Below, in pieces: positions 7,821 to 16,290 of a stretch of DNA of 64,000 bases (within the stretch, counting starts at the first letter, position 1; each line of letters begins with the position of its first letter). The stretch spans positions 1 to 64,000 of the forward strand of contig JAJPJE010000123.1 of the NCBI GenBank assembly GCA_021324365.1. Reading direction: 5' to 3'. The notes under the pieces are model-generated. The model was not told the DNA's origin, made no database searches, and was given only the letters and a program-made list of their open reading frames with translations. Source of the DNA: Terriglobia bacterium. GTDB taxonomy: Bacteria > Acidobacteriota > Terriglobia > Terriglobales > Acidobacteriaceae. The translations under genes and the position numbers were made by a program.

Positions 7821-8741
7821 TTATTTCCAAAGATAATAGAAGCCCACATTATTCTGAAGCATCCGCGATGTGTCTGGCAGGAACTCTGAGACGTCGCCGA
7901 ATAGCAGATCAAGGACCGACTTCTTTTCCTTCTCATAGCGGACCAACGTCGGCTCTCCTTTGATGCCCACGGAAGCCGCCGTATCCTTCACGGCGGTTTC
8001 GAAATCGCCGATTGCATCCACTAGCTTAATCGCTTTTGCTTCCTGGCCTGTCCAAACGCGGCCATCGGCGATTGTTTTAATCTGATCGTCGTTTACGCCA
8101 CGCCCATCGGCGACATTATGTATGAACTGCCCAAGCATATTATTCGCCAGGCCCTGAAGGTACTGTTGCTCGTCGGGAGTAAGGTCGCGCGCGGGATTGC
8201 CTGTATCCTTAAATTCGCCTGTCTTGATTACGATGTTCTTCAGTTTCGCCCACTTGATCAGATCGGCGTAGTTGTACCACTCCATGATCACGCCGATGCT
8301 ACCCACAATGCTGGCATCGTTGGCGAATATCTTGTTGGTTCCTGAGGCTACGTAATAGGCTCCGCTCGCGCCGACGGTTTCAATGTCGGCAACAATTCGC
8401 TTCTTCTTCTGATCTCGAACCCTTCGTACTTCGCGATAAATCTCTTCCGAGGCCGCGGCGCCTCCTCCGGGAGAGTCGATGTGAAGAATGATGGCTTTTA
8501 CGCTGTTATCGTCGGCAAATTGTTTCAGCGCCTTGACTGTGTCCTTCGGGGTCATGATGACGCCGTCGAGATCGACGACAGCAATCTTGCCGAAACCACC
8601 CGCTTGAATGATTTCGGTCGAAGCCTGGTTGCTCCGTACGGAGTAGTAAACCAGCGTGAATACGGCGAGCAGGAACAGGAAGAAGACGCCTCCACCCACA
8701 ACCACCCAAAGCCAAACGCGCGAACGCCCATCATTTGCCAT
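7821..8741 (-). CDS. sppA: signal peptide peptidase SppA, 36K-type
   Basis: A membrane-anchored serine protease that degrades cleaved signal peptides. One N-terminal membrane helix (about residues 10-33) precedes the protease domain. Visible motifs are HIDSPGGGAAASEEI, ETVGASGAYYVASG with nucleophile Ser126, and IKTGEFKDTGNPAR with Lys178 at the expected general-base distance. Length of about 306 residues fits the short SppA form. The start at 8741 gives a normal short cytoplasmic head; an in-frame GTG at 8762 is an alternative, and neither has a strong ribosome-binding site. It is divergent from the GH5 gene. Confidence 0.93.
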   Translation of the reverse strand: MANDGRSRVWLWVVVGGGVFFLFLLAVFTLVYYSVRSNQASTEIIQAGGFGKIAVVDLDGVIMTPKDTVKALKQFADDNSVKAIILHIDSPGGGAAASEEIYREVRRVRDQKKKRIVADIETVGASGAYYVASGTNKIFANDASIVGSIGVIMEWYNYADLIKWAKLKNIVIKTGEFKDTGNPARDLTPDEQQYLQGLANNMLGQFIHNVADGRGVNDDQIKTIADGRVWTGQEAKAIKLVDAIGDFETAVKDTAASVGIKGEPTLVRYEKEKKSVLDLLFGDVSEFLPDTSRMLQNNVGFYYLWK

Positions 8742-8946
8742 AGGAAAGTCACAGTTTAGCACCCTGTTCGGGCTTCGCTGCCCATCGTATTTTTCACGCC
8801 CGTTCTGCCCAAATGCGAATAAAATGTCGGGCCGGTGAGGTGGCTAGGAATCCCCTGCTGGTTGCACGATAGCTGGAAGGCCCTCCCTGCTCGCGCTCGT
8901 CCTCACCATTCAGAAAGTTAAAACAAGAAACTGTGGAGGTATTCGC

Positions 8947-10254
8947 ATGAAGGATAGTTCGATGCGGCATTCGGCCTCTCGCGCGCTCGCACTGACATTC
9001 GCTCTGGGACTGTTTGCAGTCTCAGTTCTCCCTATGAAAGCGGAAGAAGATGACGCCTATTGGCATACCCAAGGAAATCAGATCGTCGACTCGCACAACC
9101 GCCCCGTGAAGATTTCCGGGGTCAATTGGTACGGATTTGAAACTACTAACCTGGTCGTCTTCGGGCTCCAGCAGCAGGACTACCGTTACATCCTCAACCA
9201 GATCCGATGGTACGGCTACAACACCATTCGAATTCCATTCTCCAATCAAGTGGTTGAAACAAACCCCGTTCCGACAGCGATCAGTTTCACCGACGCAAAC
9301 GGCCATCCCATCAACCGCGATTTGCAGGGCAAAACGGCGCTGCAAATTCTCGATCGCATCGTGCGTTACTCCGGGAAGATAGGCCTGAAGATTATTCTCG
9401 ACAATCATCGTTCCGAAGCCGGCAGCTCGGCGGAAGATAGCGGACTCTGGTACACGCCCGCTTATCCGGAAAGCGCATGGATTGCCGACTGGACGGCGCT
9501 TGCCTGGCGCTATCGTCACAACCCCACTGTTATCGGCATGGACCTGCGCAACGAGCCGCACAATGCCGCGTTCTCCGGTTCCTGCTGGACCGGTGACAAT
9601 GCGGCCGGAGCCATCGTAGGTCCGGCAACGAATTGTCCAATCGACGGACCACAGGACCCGGTAACGAATCCCAATCCCCATAATTGGCCCGCAGCGGCAA
9701 CGCGCGCTGGAAATGCAGTCCTTGCAGTCAATCCGAACCTGCTGATCTTTATTGAAGGCGTCGACAATTACGCCGACTACTCAGTGAGCGGGGCATGGAA
9801 TTGGGGATGGAATGGCAGCAATCTGATCGGTGTGACCAAGCATCCGGTGACTCTGAATGTCGCCAATCGCGTAGTCTACTCGCCGCACGATTACGGCCCG
9901 TCACTCTACCAGCAGGGCTGGTTCAACAGCAACACGACCTATTCCAGCCTCGCCGGTGTTTGGGACCTTTACTGGGGACACGTTTACAGCCTGAACATTG
10001 CGCCCGTCTGGGTCGGTGAGTTCGGAACGCCAAATGCCAACTCGGATGTGTTCGATACCACGCCTGGATCAGAAGGGCAGTGGTTCAGTAGCCTGGTGCT
10101 CTATATCGGCAGTCACCAGGGCATGAGCTGGACCTATTGGGCGCTGAATGGGAACGATTGGTTCGCGTTGTTGAACAGTAACTGGAGCGGCGTTGCCAAT
10201 CCTCTGAAACAGCAGATGCTCTCTGCCATTCAGTTCCATCAGTTCGATCGCTAA
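8947..10254 (+). CDS. secreted GH5-family cellulase (endoglucanase)
   Basis: A 435-residue glycoside hydrolase with a signal peptide (about residues 1-32) and one catalytic domain. GH5 hallmarks are visible: the strand motif YNTIRIPFS, IILDNHRS, the acid/base in MDLRNEPHN (Glu203), the YSPHDYGP strand and the nucleophile in VWVGEFGTP (Glu358). Likely substrates are beta-1,4-glucans such as cellulose. No carbohydrate-binding module is present. TGGAGG precedes the ATG at good spacing. It stands alone and is followed by a small minus-strand ORF. Confidence 0.93.
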   Translation: MKDSSMRHSASRALALTFALGLFAVSVLPMKAEEDDAYWHTQGNQIVDSHNRPVKISGVNWYGFETTNLVVFGLQQQDYRYILNQIRWYGYNTIRIPFSNQVVETNPVPTAISFTDANGHPINRDLQGKTALQILDRIVRYSGKIGLKIILDNHRSEAGSSAEDSGLWYTPAYPESAWIADWTALAWRYRHNPTVIGMDLRNEPHNAAFSGSCWTGDNAAGAIVGPATNCPIDGPQDPVTNPNPHNWPAAATRAGNAVLAVNPNLLIFIEGVDNYADYSVSGAWNWGWNGSNLIGVTKHPVTLNVANRVVYSPHDYGPSLYQQGWFNSNTTYSSLAGVWDLYWGHVYSLNIAPVWVGEFGTPNANSDVFDTTPGSEGQWFSSLVLYIGSHQGMSWTYWALNGNDWFALLNSNWSGVANPLKQQMLSAIQFHQFDR

Positions 10255-10332
10255 ACCGATAAAGTGGGGGGCCGACACCTTGTGCGGAGGTGAACGCCCC
10301 GCTCTATTTTCCGAGATCGTCTTTCGCTGCCG

Positions 10333-10506
10333 CTAGCTCGCGCCGATTTCTTCCGGCTGCCTGCGTTTCGCTTCGGCGATATCTTTTTCCAGCTGTTCGC
10401 GGAACGTTTCAAGATGACTACGAGTTGCTGCGGAAACGAGAGGGCTCTCCAAAAGGGCTACGACAGCCAGGTGTGCTTGAACGAGATCGTTAAGCCTGCT
10501 ACTCAA
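10333..10506 (-). CDS. possible small charged helical protein
   Basis: A 57-codon frame with a TTG start. It reads SSRLNDLVQAHLAVVALLES, then TRSHLETFREQLEKDIAEAK and RRQPEEIGAS. The composition is that of an amphipathic, possibly coiled-coil helix, and the codons look protein-like rather than random. No ATG or GTG is available in frame and no good ribosome-binding site is visible, so this may be a remnant. It sits between the GH5 and deacetylase genes in a ~380-bp gap that is otherwise empty. Confidence 0.38.
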   Translation of the reverse strand: MSSRLNDLVQAHLAVVALLESPLVSAATRSHLETFREQLEKDIAEAKRRQPEEIGAS

Positions 10507-10636
10507 TTCGCACTACCAAAGCGAAATCTCACCACCCCATCATGATGTAACAGATCACGATTTGAGACAATACGTAACCTGTGCAAAAGGTGTAGCCTTG
10601 GTGCGAGTCGAAAGAAAGTTGCTTCACTCCGCAAAC

Positions 10637-11461
10637 TCACGGTTGCCCTTTCATTGTCGCCGGAAGCGGTTTTGTTCGAACTCGGTTCATGTACTCCTGC
10701 AGCGTAACGAATTGATACCCACGCGCGCGCAGTTCCGGTAGCAGAACCTCCAGCGCCGCCACGGTCGTCGATAGCTCGTGAAACGCGATGATATGCGTTG
10801 TGATCCCTTTTCTCTCCCGTGCTTCGATCGTCTTTAGCACGGAGGCATCCAGCGATGGCTTCGGGCACTGAGTCGCTTTTCCTGCGCACAAGTAATCGAG
10901 AGAATTGATATCTCGTAATGCGACCGGCATCTCAGACGAGATTGTCAGCACGGTCCATCCTCGGTGTTGCAGATCCCGTTCCAGGTCGGAAGGCATGATC
11001 CAGTCCGGCGGACGCAAGTAGTGTGGTTGTGACCCGGTAACCGTTTTGATCAGCTGGGCTCCACGATCGACATCCGCAATGGCTGCGGCTTCACCCTTTG
11101 TGCGCTCGAACTGCTTCAGTTGCACGTGGCTGAAAGTGTGATTCTCGATTTCGTGCCCACGCCGGAATTCTTCCCGCGCCGCGTCGAGACAGGTTTTGTC
11201 CGTGCGGTATTCATGGCGTTCGCCGTAGGTGTTCGGCAACAGTCGCCAGCCCATCACGAAGAAGGTAGCCTTCGCCTGATTCTTGTCGAGCAGGTCGAGC
11301 AGGCTCGGAACCGGCTTCACACCCGGCGCGTTGTACCCAAACAGGATGTACGGTCGCGGCCCGTCATCAAAAGTGAGGGCAATCAGTTTCTGATCACTTG
11401 CAGAGGCATTGCAAAGGCCGAACAGCAGAACTGCACACAGCAGGTACCCGACAGACTTCAT
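10637..11461 (-). CDS. polysaccharide deacetylase (NodB-like, CE4), exported
   Basis: Removes N- or O-acetyl groups from a polysaccharide such as chitin oligomers, peptidoglycan or surface glycan. The start at 11461 is chosen because it begins a clear signal peptide (MKSVGYLLCAVLLFGLCNAS); the open frame upstream is probably untranslated. The NodB motifs are present: TFDDGP at 30-35, the metal-binding HTFSH with His108 and His112, and RPPDW, which replaces the usual R-x-P motif. Length is about 274 residues. It is divergent from the permease at 11649, with the shared inverted-repeat element between them. Confidence 0.9.
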   Translation of the reverse strand: MKSVGYLLCAVLLFGLCNASASDQKLIALTFDDGPRPYILFGYNAPGVKPVPSLLDLLDKNQAKATFFVMGWRLLPNTYGERHEYRTDKTCLDAAREEFRRGHEIENHTFSHVQLKQFERTKGEAAAIADVDRGAQLIKTVTGSQPHYLRPPDWIMPSDLERDLQHRGWTVLTISSEMPVALRDINSLDYLCAGKATQCPKPSLDASVLKTIEARERKGITTHIIAFHELSTTVAALEVLLPELRARGYQFVTLQEYMNRVRTKPLPATMKGQP

Positions 11462-11481
11462 GGCCGTTTTCTCGTTTCTCT

Positions 11482-11501
11482 GGGAACGGAATCCAGAGTA
11501 C
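11482..11501. repeat. short imperfect inverted-repeat element, copy 2
   Basis: GGGAACGGAATCCAGAGTAC, whose arms CTCTGG (11478-11483) and CCAGAG (11493-11498) pair perfectly around a 9-nt core. It matches the element at 4477 at 16 of 20 positions. It lies 20 bp upstream of the deacetylase start codon, in the divergent intergenic region. Confidence 0.35.
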
Positions 11502-11648
11502 CTCGATTTGCCGTGGAACGCGGTAAAAGTGGTGCATTCGAACGTACATGAACATCCGGAATCCACCTGCAGCTCCGGCCCATGCGGCTTCGCAAATCGC
11601 GTGCCGGCCTTTGCCGCCAATCCCTGCGGCATATACCATTGAATAATT

Positions 11649-12935
11649 GTGGCAGTGAGTACCACACCGCAGGCGTCGCCGATCCACGCGCGCCCTCCCT
11701 ATCCGCACAGCGAACTCAAGCCCACTCTCGATTTCGGTGAGATCGTTCGCTTTGCCTACGACACTTTCTGCAGCAACAAGATTCGCTTCGTGCTCACAGC
11801 CCTTGGGATGGTGATCGGAACTGCGTCGCTGATCCTGGTTGTCACCATCGGATTGACGGGGAAGCAGTACATCCTTGCGCAAATTCAGGCGATCGGCGCG
11901 AACATGGTGCGAGTCAGCGAAGAAGGAAGTGCCAATCAGGCCGAGTCCACGGAAGCCCAGCAGGATCTACTTACCATCGACGACATGCGTGCCGTTCGCG
12001 AAGAGGTGCCCGGGATTCGCGCTGCCTCGCCGCTGATTCAGTTGCACGACCGAATCGGTATCGGCAACGGTAAAGAGCGCGACATCCTGATCCTGGGTGT
12101 CTCGCCTGAGTACCTGCAGGTCCGCAATCTCGACGTCCCCACCGGACGCTTCTTCGATCAGGACGACACGCAGGCACGGAACAAGGTCGCCTTGGTAACT
12201 CAGAAATTCGCGGAAAAGCAGTTCGGCAGCGAGGAAGAGGCGGTCGGCCAGACCATCAAGTTGTACGGGCTTCCGTTTACGATTATCGGGACATTCCGTG
12301 AGCGCGTAGAAACCTTCGGGCAATCAGAAATTGCCGATGAGACGCTCCTCATTCCCTACACGGTTGCGCAATACTTTACCGGCAATGACTCGGTCAGCCA
12401 GCTGTTCTTTTCGATGGCCGACTCCTCTGATGTGCCTCGCGCTACCCGGCAGATTGTCGGCGTCATTCGTTCGCGGCATCGGCCGCAGTCGGTCTACCGC
12501 GTCGAGAACCTGACGGAATTACTCGACGTCGCCGCCAAGTCTGCCAATACGCTCACGGTCGTGCTTCTCCTTGTCGCGATGGTCACTTTGCTGGTAAGCG
12601 GCGTCGGCATCATGAACATCATGCTGGCCACGGTGAGTTCCCGCATCCGTGAGATCGGGGTTCGCAAAGCCATTGGCGCCACCAATCGGGAGATCCGGTT
12701 GCAATTCATGGCCGAAGCTATGTTCATTTCGCTCTCAGGCGGAATTCTGGGCATCCTGATCGGACTTCTGCTGCCGCTCTCGATGCGCTGGTTTACCGCG
12801 TTTCGCGTACCGATCTCGGGGCTGTCGGCCATCATCGCGATTGCCGTTTCCACCCTGGTGGGAGTGGTCTTCGGGACGCTGCCGGCAACCCGGGCAGCCC
12901 AACTCGATCCGGTGGAAAGTCTCAGGTACGAATAG
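11649..12935 (+). CDS. MacB-like ABC transporter permease
   Basis: A 428-residue inner-membrane protein with the MacB/FtsX layout: one N-terminal helix (about 45-67), a large periplasmic domain (to about 290), then three helices at the C-terminus. The C-terminal signature VSGVGIMNIMLATVSSRIREIGVRKAIGATNREI is typical of FtsX-like permeases. It would work in a mechanotransmission-type exporter or an outer-membrane-linked system. A GTG start is used. No ATPase or membrane-fusion partner is adjacent, which is common for acidobacterial members of this family, so its substrate cannot be inferred. Confidence 0.9.
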   Translation: MAVSTTPQASPIHARPPYPHSELKPTLDFGEIVRFAYDTFCSNKIRFVLTALGMVIGTASLILVVTIGLTGKQYILAQIQAIGANMVRVSEEGSANQAESTEAQQDLLTIDDMRAVREEVPGIRAASPLIQLHDRIGIGNGKERDILILGVSPEYLQVRNLDVPTGRFFDQDDTQARNKVALVTQKFAEKQFGSEEEAVGQTIKLYGLPFTIIGTFRERVETFGQSEIADETLLIPYTVAQYFTGNDSVSQLFFSMADSSDVPRATRQIVGVIRSRHRPQSVYRVENLTELLDVAAKSANTLTVVLLLVAMVTLLVSGVGIMNIMLATVSSRIREIGVRKAIGATNREIRLQFMAEAMFISLSGGILGILIGLLLPLSMRWFTAFRVPISGLSAIIAIAVSTLVGVVFGTLPATRAAQLDPVESLRYE

Positions 12936-13260
12936 ACGGTTTCCTGTTGATGCCGTGACTTTCATCACAAGAACGGGTTCGCCAGGGTCGAAGAACCGTG
13001 TACTTGGGGGTTGCCGTGACCGTCTCTTTGCTTACGGCCAGCAGTTTTCTTCGAACAAGCTAGCCGACGGCACTCTGAGCCGAACTCTTCGATACGCCGA
13101 TTGCTTCGGCCAGTTGTCGGTAGCTGACCTGCACCACCCCGCCGACGCGCGCATGCTCCGCAGAGAGCCACAGATAAATCAGAAAACTGACGGGCTTGCG
13201 GCGGTGCCCCACCAGGTCGCGCATCACCGTGTCGATCACGTACTCGTCGATGAGCGGCAT
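12922..13260 (-). pseudogene. winged-HTH gene interrupted by an amber codon
   Basis: The frame begins MPLIDEYVIDTVMRDLVGHR and contains a helix-turn-helix, VSYRQLAEAIGVSKSSAQSAVG. It then meets TAG at 13060-13062 and continues in the same frame as LVRRKLLAVSKETVTATPKY to a TGA at 12922-12924. The TAG falls where related proteins are expected to have Trp (G-W-L-x-R-R-K-L), so a single TGG to TAG change explains it. The 66-residue product lacks the wing. The 3' end overlaps the convergent permease gene by 14 bp. A perfect palindrome sits at its start. Confidence 0.75.
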
Positions 13261-13265
13261 GTTCT

Positions 13266-13282
13266 ATACCAATTGTTGGTAT
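13266..13282. promoter_or_regulatory. perfect palindrome, probable operator of the HTH gene
   Basis: ATACCAA and TTGGTAT are 7-bp perfect inverted arms around a TTG spacer. The site ends 5 bp upstream of the HTH start codon at 13260. On the minus strand it overlaps a TATAGA-like -10 element. This position suits autorepression by the HTH protein; binding itself is inferred. Confidence 0.55.
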
Positions 13283-13348
13283 CGCATTGTTTGGCAGATT
13301 GCAGCCCGGATTCGCAAGCTATCCTCCGTGCATCGAGAGGGGAAAACG

Positions 13349-13697
13349 ATGGTTCGAGGAATTAAGTTTGTCGGCATCCCCGTTCGCAATCAGAATGCCG
13401 CGTTGAAGTTCTACACGGAAGCGTTGCGCTTTAAGATTGCCACCGACCAGCCCTACAACGAGAAACAACGCTGGATAGAACTGATGATCCCGGGCGCCGA
13501 TTCGCTGTGGCAGCAGGGTACTTTTGGATCACGTATCCGAAGAAGACATCTGGCTTGATAGCGATCTCAGCCGCGACGTTGTGGCCGAGGCGATGGAAGG
13601 AATGGGTTGGCGGCCTGTGTCGCTTATCGCGATTGACGAGGTGTGGTCGGCACTGCGCTTTCGTCCGCTACAGGATGTAAAGCCGGGAAAACGGTAA
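13349..13697 (+). pseudogene. chimera of a VOC (glyoxalase) N-terminus and a frameshifted DUF3052 C-terminus
   Basis: The first ~50 codons, from MVRGIKFVGIPVRNQNAALK to ELMIPGAD, are the N-terminal half of a VOC/glyoxalase-fold protein. GAGAGG precedes the ATG. At about 13500-13515 the homology switches to the end of a DUF3052-type protein, in another frame: YFWITYPKKTSGL, then after one missing base at about 13557, DSDLSRDVVAEAMEGMGWRP to IDEVWSALRF. Three frames are needed to read the whole, so no functional product is expected beyond a 70-residue fragment. A deletion joining two neighbouring genes followed by an indel explains it. Confidence 0.75.
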
Positions 13698-13732
13698 CTC
13701 TGGGTGAATAGGTAGACGGCAGCTGGGGGGTG

Positions 13733-13767
13733 AGAAAACAACAAAGCCGGGCTTGTTGCGCCCGGCT
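13733..13767 (-). terminator. rho-independent terminator
   Basis: On the minus strand a stem of AGCCGGGC/GCCCGGCT (13760-13767 with 13745-13752) and 7-nt loop is followed by TTTGTTGTTTT. It lies just after the stop of the gene at 13798. Confidence 0.85.
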
Positions 13768-13797
13768 CTGACCTGCATATCGGATTGTGGGCTGGCT

Positions 13798-14025
13798 TTA
13801 TTGAACCAGAGCTACACCTTCCAATTCTTTGTGAATGACTTCCAGCGAGCATCCTGCCGCTCCCATACGGCTGGCTGCATCCAGGGCAGCCTGTTGGGAA
13901 ACCCCGTATCCCCGGCCCATCAGGAACATCTGCACCAGCTCTGCTGTCTCCGTAGTGTCCAGCATGCGCTGCATCAATTCGCTCCTGAGAGCAGAAACTT
14001 CTGCGATCGTAAATTTTTCAGCCAT
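13798..14025 (-). CDS. small conserved-looking hypothetical protein
   Basis: A 75-residue protein beginning MAEKFTIAEVSALRSELMQR. The start at 14025 is fixed by a strong ribosome-binding site, GGAGGTGAT, 8 bp upstream; the open frame upstream of it is probably not translated. The protein is predicted to be mostly helical, with no membrane segment or signal peptide and no recognised domain. The gene has its own intrinsic terminator, so it appears to be a real monocistronic gene. Confidence 0.75.
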   Translation of the reverse strand: MAEKFTIAEVSALRSELMQRMLDTTETAELVQMFLMGRGYGVSQQAALDAASRMGAAGCSLEVIHKELEGVALVQ

Positions 14026-14270
14026 CACTCGGATCACCTCCGACCCCACTGGCTTACTGCTTACTCTATTAGACTGCCCAGACGTGCTTTTCGTTACTGC
14101 AATTCTTATGCCGAAGTGAAGCAAGCAGTGCCAAAAATTGTGTACTCATGAAAACCCAATGGATATCAAACAGTTGCGGAGCTCAGATCGTTGAAAGGTG
14201 GGAAGTTACAGGCCAGATTACGGTATCTGTCGACAAAAATGTGTATTGTTCTGAGCCGAAAACGGAGACA

Positions 14271-14298
14271 TGTCTCGCTCACCGCGGCAAGCGAGACA
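14271..14298 (-). terminator. hairpin after the Trm112-like gene
   Basis: A 9-bp perfect stem TGTCTCGCT/AGCGAGACA (14271-14279 with 14290-14298) and 10-nt loop lies directly after the Trm112-like stop codon on the minus strand. The following sequence has only a short T-run (GTTTTC, 14 bp on), so termination may be weak. Confidence 0.5.
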
Positions 14299-14300
14299 CA

Positions 14301-14468
14301 TCAGGCCTCCACGATGGCCTCATCAACCAGCAGAATAGGAATTCCGTCGCGAACCGGATACACGCGATGGCAGTTGCCGCATTTCAAGACACTGCGCTCT
14401 TCATCGTAGGTAATAGGAGTCTTACAAGCCGGACAGGCCAATATGTTCAACAAGTCGCGGTCCAACAT
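14301..14468 (-). CDS. Trm112-family zinc-ribbon protein
   Basis: A 55-residue protein: MLDRDLLNILACPACKTPIT, then LKCGNCHRVYPVRDGIPILL and VDEAIVEA. Four cysteines (12, 15, 30, 33) form a zinc ribbon, and the ending PVRDGIPILL is diagnostic of the Trm112/YcaR family. In eukaryotes and archaea Trm112 activates methyltransferases. In bacteria the role is less certain; E. coli YcaR lies beside lpxK and kdsB. Here it is divergent from folD. It is too short for routine ORF cut-offs and could easily be missed. Confidence 0.9.
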   Translation of the reverse strand: MLDRDLLNILACPACKTPITYDEERSVLKCGNCHRVYPVRDGIPILLVDEAIVEA

Positions 14469-14561
14469 AATCCGCTCATTCTATACCCGATCCAGAGCTG
14501 CCCCGGCGCGGGCGTAAGATAGAATTTCGAGTTCGTAATCTGCTGAAAGCAAGGAACCTGC

Positions 14562-15503
14562 ATGTCTGCCGTCATACTCGATGGAAATCGCATCGCCACC
14601 GACATCAAGAACGAAGTCGCCGAAGAGATTCGCAATCTTAGCGGTTCGGGAGTTCGTCCCGGGCTGGCGGTCGTCCTTGTCGGCCACAATCCCGCCTCAG
14701 AGATTTACGTTCGCAGCAAGGTGAAAGCCTGTGAGGCCTTGGGGATCTTTAGCGAGAAGCACACGCCTCCCGAGAGTGTCTCGACGCAGGAACTCCTTGA
14801 GTTGGTGCACAGTCTCAATTCGCGCGAGGAGATTGACGGCATCCTGGTGCAGCTTCCGCTGCCGCCGCAAGTCGACGCCAAAAAGGTGCTCCTGGCCGTC
14901 GATCCGGCGAAAGATGTAGACGGCTTTCACCCCATGAATGTGGGACTCCTCTCCACCCAGCGCCCGGGTCTGGTCTCGTGTACGCCGGCCGGTGTTATGG
15001 AAATCCTCCAGCGCAGCAATATTCCGATCAGCGGAGCCGATGCAGTGGTTGTAGGAAGAAGCGACATAGTCGGCAAGCCCATGGCCATGCTGCTGACGAA
15101 TGCGAATGCTACCGTCACAATCTGCCATTCCAAGAGCCGGGATCTGCCGAGCGTCTGCCGGCGGGCGGACATTTTGGTTGCAGCTATTGGGCGCGCCGGG
15201 ATGATCACCCGCGAGTTTGTAAAGGCGGGGGCGACCGTCGTCGACGTCGGGATGAACAAGGTGACGACTCAAAAGGATCTGGAATACTTCTTTCCCGGCG
15301 ATCAGAAGCGCGCGCAGGCTTTCGCGAAGAATGGTTCGGTGCTCATCGGCGACGTCCATCCCGAAGTCGCCGGCGTCGTCGGTGCTATCACGCCCGTTCC
15401 TGGAGGAGTTGGCCCCCTCACCATTGCCATGTTGATGTCCAACACACTGAAGGCGATGAAGCTGCGCCGTGGCGAGCGTGTGCGCGAGGCCGTGGTCCGC
15501 TAG
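14562..15503 (+). CDS. folD: methylenetetrahydrofolate dehydrogenase/cyclohydrolase
   Basis: A bifunctional enzyme that interconverts 5,10-methylene-THF, methenyl-THF and 10-formyl-THF, supplying one-carbon units. The 313-residue protein is intact and slightly longer than E. coli FolD because of its C-terminal tail. Visible motifs are PASEIYVRSKVKACEALGI with the catalytic lysine, DGILVQLPLP, the NADP-binding VVGRSDIVGKPMAMLL and TPVPGGVGPLTIAMLM. It is followed 160 bp later by coaE on the same strand. Confidence 0.97.
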   Translation: MSAVILDGNRIATDIKNEVAEEIRNLSGSGVRPGLAVVLVGHNPASEIYVRSKVKACEALGIFSEKHTPPESVSTQELLELVHSLNSREEIDGILVQLPLPPQVDAKKVLLAVDPAKDVDGFHPMNVGLLSTQRPGLVSCTPAGVMEILQRSNIPISGADAVVVGRSDIVGKPMAMLLTNANATVTICHSKSRDLPSVCRRADILVAAIGRAGMITREFVKAGATVVDVGMNKVTTQKDLEYFFPGDQKRAQAFAKNGSVLIGDVHPEVAGVVGAITPVPGGVGPLTIAMLMSNTLKAMKLRRGERVREAVVR

Positions 15504-15577
15504 CGCCTGTAGCGCTGGCCGACTGAGCCCTGCTTTGAAGGGGCACACCTTCAGGTGCGACGAAACTGCGGCTATCT

Positions 15578-15600
15578 GCAGCGCCGCTTTAGCGGCTGAG
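15578..15600. repeat. GC-rich palindrome in the folD-coaE spacer
   Basis: GCCGCT and AGCGGC (about 15583-15595) form a short hairpin within CTGCAGCGCCGCTTTAGCGG. It resembles REP-like intergenic palindromes of acidobacterial genomes. No T-run follows, so it is not an obvious terminator. Only one copy was recognised in this window. Confidence 0.35.
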
Positions 15601-15663
15601 AGAATACTTCTAAGCGGTCATATCTGTGAATGCAGTTACCCTTTAACGATTAGGACCTGGCGA

Positions 15664-16290
15664 ATGTCCCTGAAAGTCGGACTCACCGGCGGAGTGGCGT
15701 GCGGCAAAACCTGTGTCGCAGACATGTTCGCTCGCCGCGGTGCCCACGTCATACAGGCAGACAAGATAGCGCACCAACTCATGACGAAGGGTGGACCGGT
15801 GTTTGAAGCAATCTTGAAAACCTTCGGCCCGGAGATCGTGGCCGACGACGGCACGATCAGCCGCCCGAAACTTGCCGATGCGGCATTTGACTCTGGTCGC
15901 ATCGCCGAATTAAATGCCATCGTTCACCCCGCTGTAATCGCGGCCGAGAACGAATGGATGCGTGTCGTGACCGAGAACGACCCCTCTGCTGTCGCTATTG
16001 TTGAAGCGGCCTTGCTTTTCGAAGCCCACGCCGAAAAACGCTACGACAAGCTGATCACGGTGACGTGCACCTTCGGTCAGAAAGTGGAACGTTTTGCTGC
16101 GCGCCACAAGTTGGCGGCTGCCGTCGCCCGCGCCGAAGTCGAGCGCCGCATGAAAGCGCAATTCTCAGATGAACAGAAGGTTCGCGCAGCTGACTACGTC
16201 GTCGACAACTCTGGTCCTCTTTCAGAAACCGAAAAGCAGGTTGATAAGATCTGGCCAGAACTCCAACGGCTTGCGCTTGCCACAAGTTAG
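15664..16290 (+). CDS. coaE: dephospho-CoA kinase
   Basis: Phosphorylates dephospho-CoA at the 3'-hydroxyl, the last step of CoA synthesis. The start at 15664 is chosen because the protein then begins MSLKVGLTGGVACGKT with the P-loop at once, giving 208 residues as usual; the long open frame upstream is not homologous. Other family motifs are HVIQADKIAHQL, AELNAIVHPAVI and VEAALLFEAHAEKRYDKLI. The 3' end overlaps the frame of a decayed PadR gene, so the sequence just beyond the stop derives from a different gene. Confidence 0.95.
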   Translation: MSLKVGLTGGVACGKTCVADMFARRGAHVIQADKIAHQLMTKGGPVFEAILKTFGPEIVADDGTISRPKLADAAFDSGRIAELNAIVHPAVIAAENEWMRVVTENDPSAVAIVEAALLFEAHAEKRYDKLITVTCTFGQKVERFAARHKLAAAVARAEVERRMKAQFSDEQKVRAADYVVDNSGPLSETEKQVDKIWPELQRLALATS

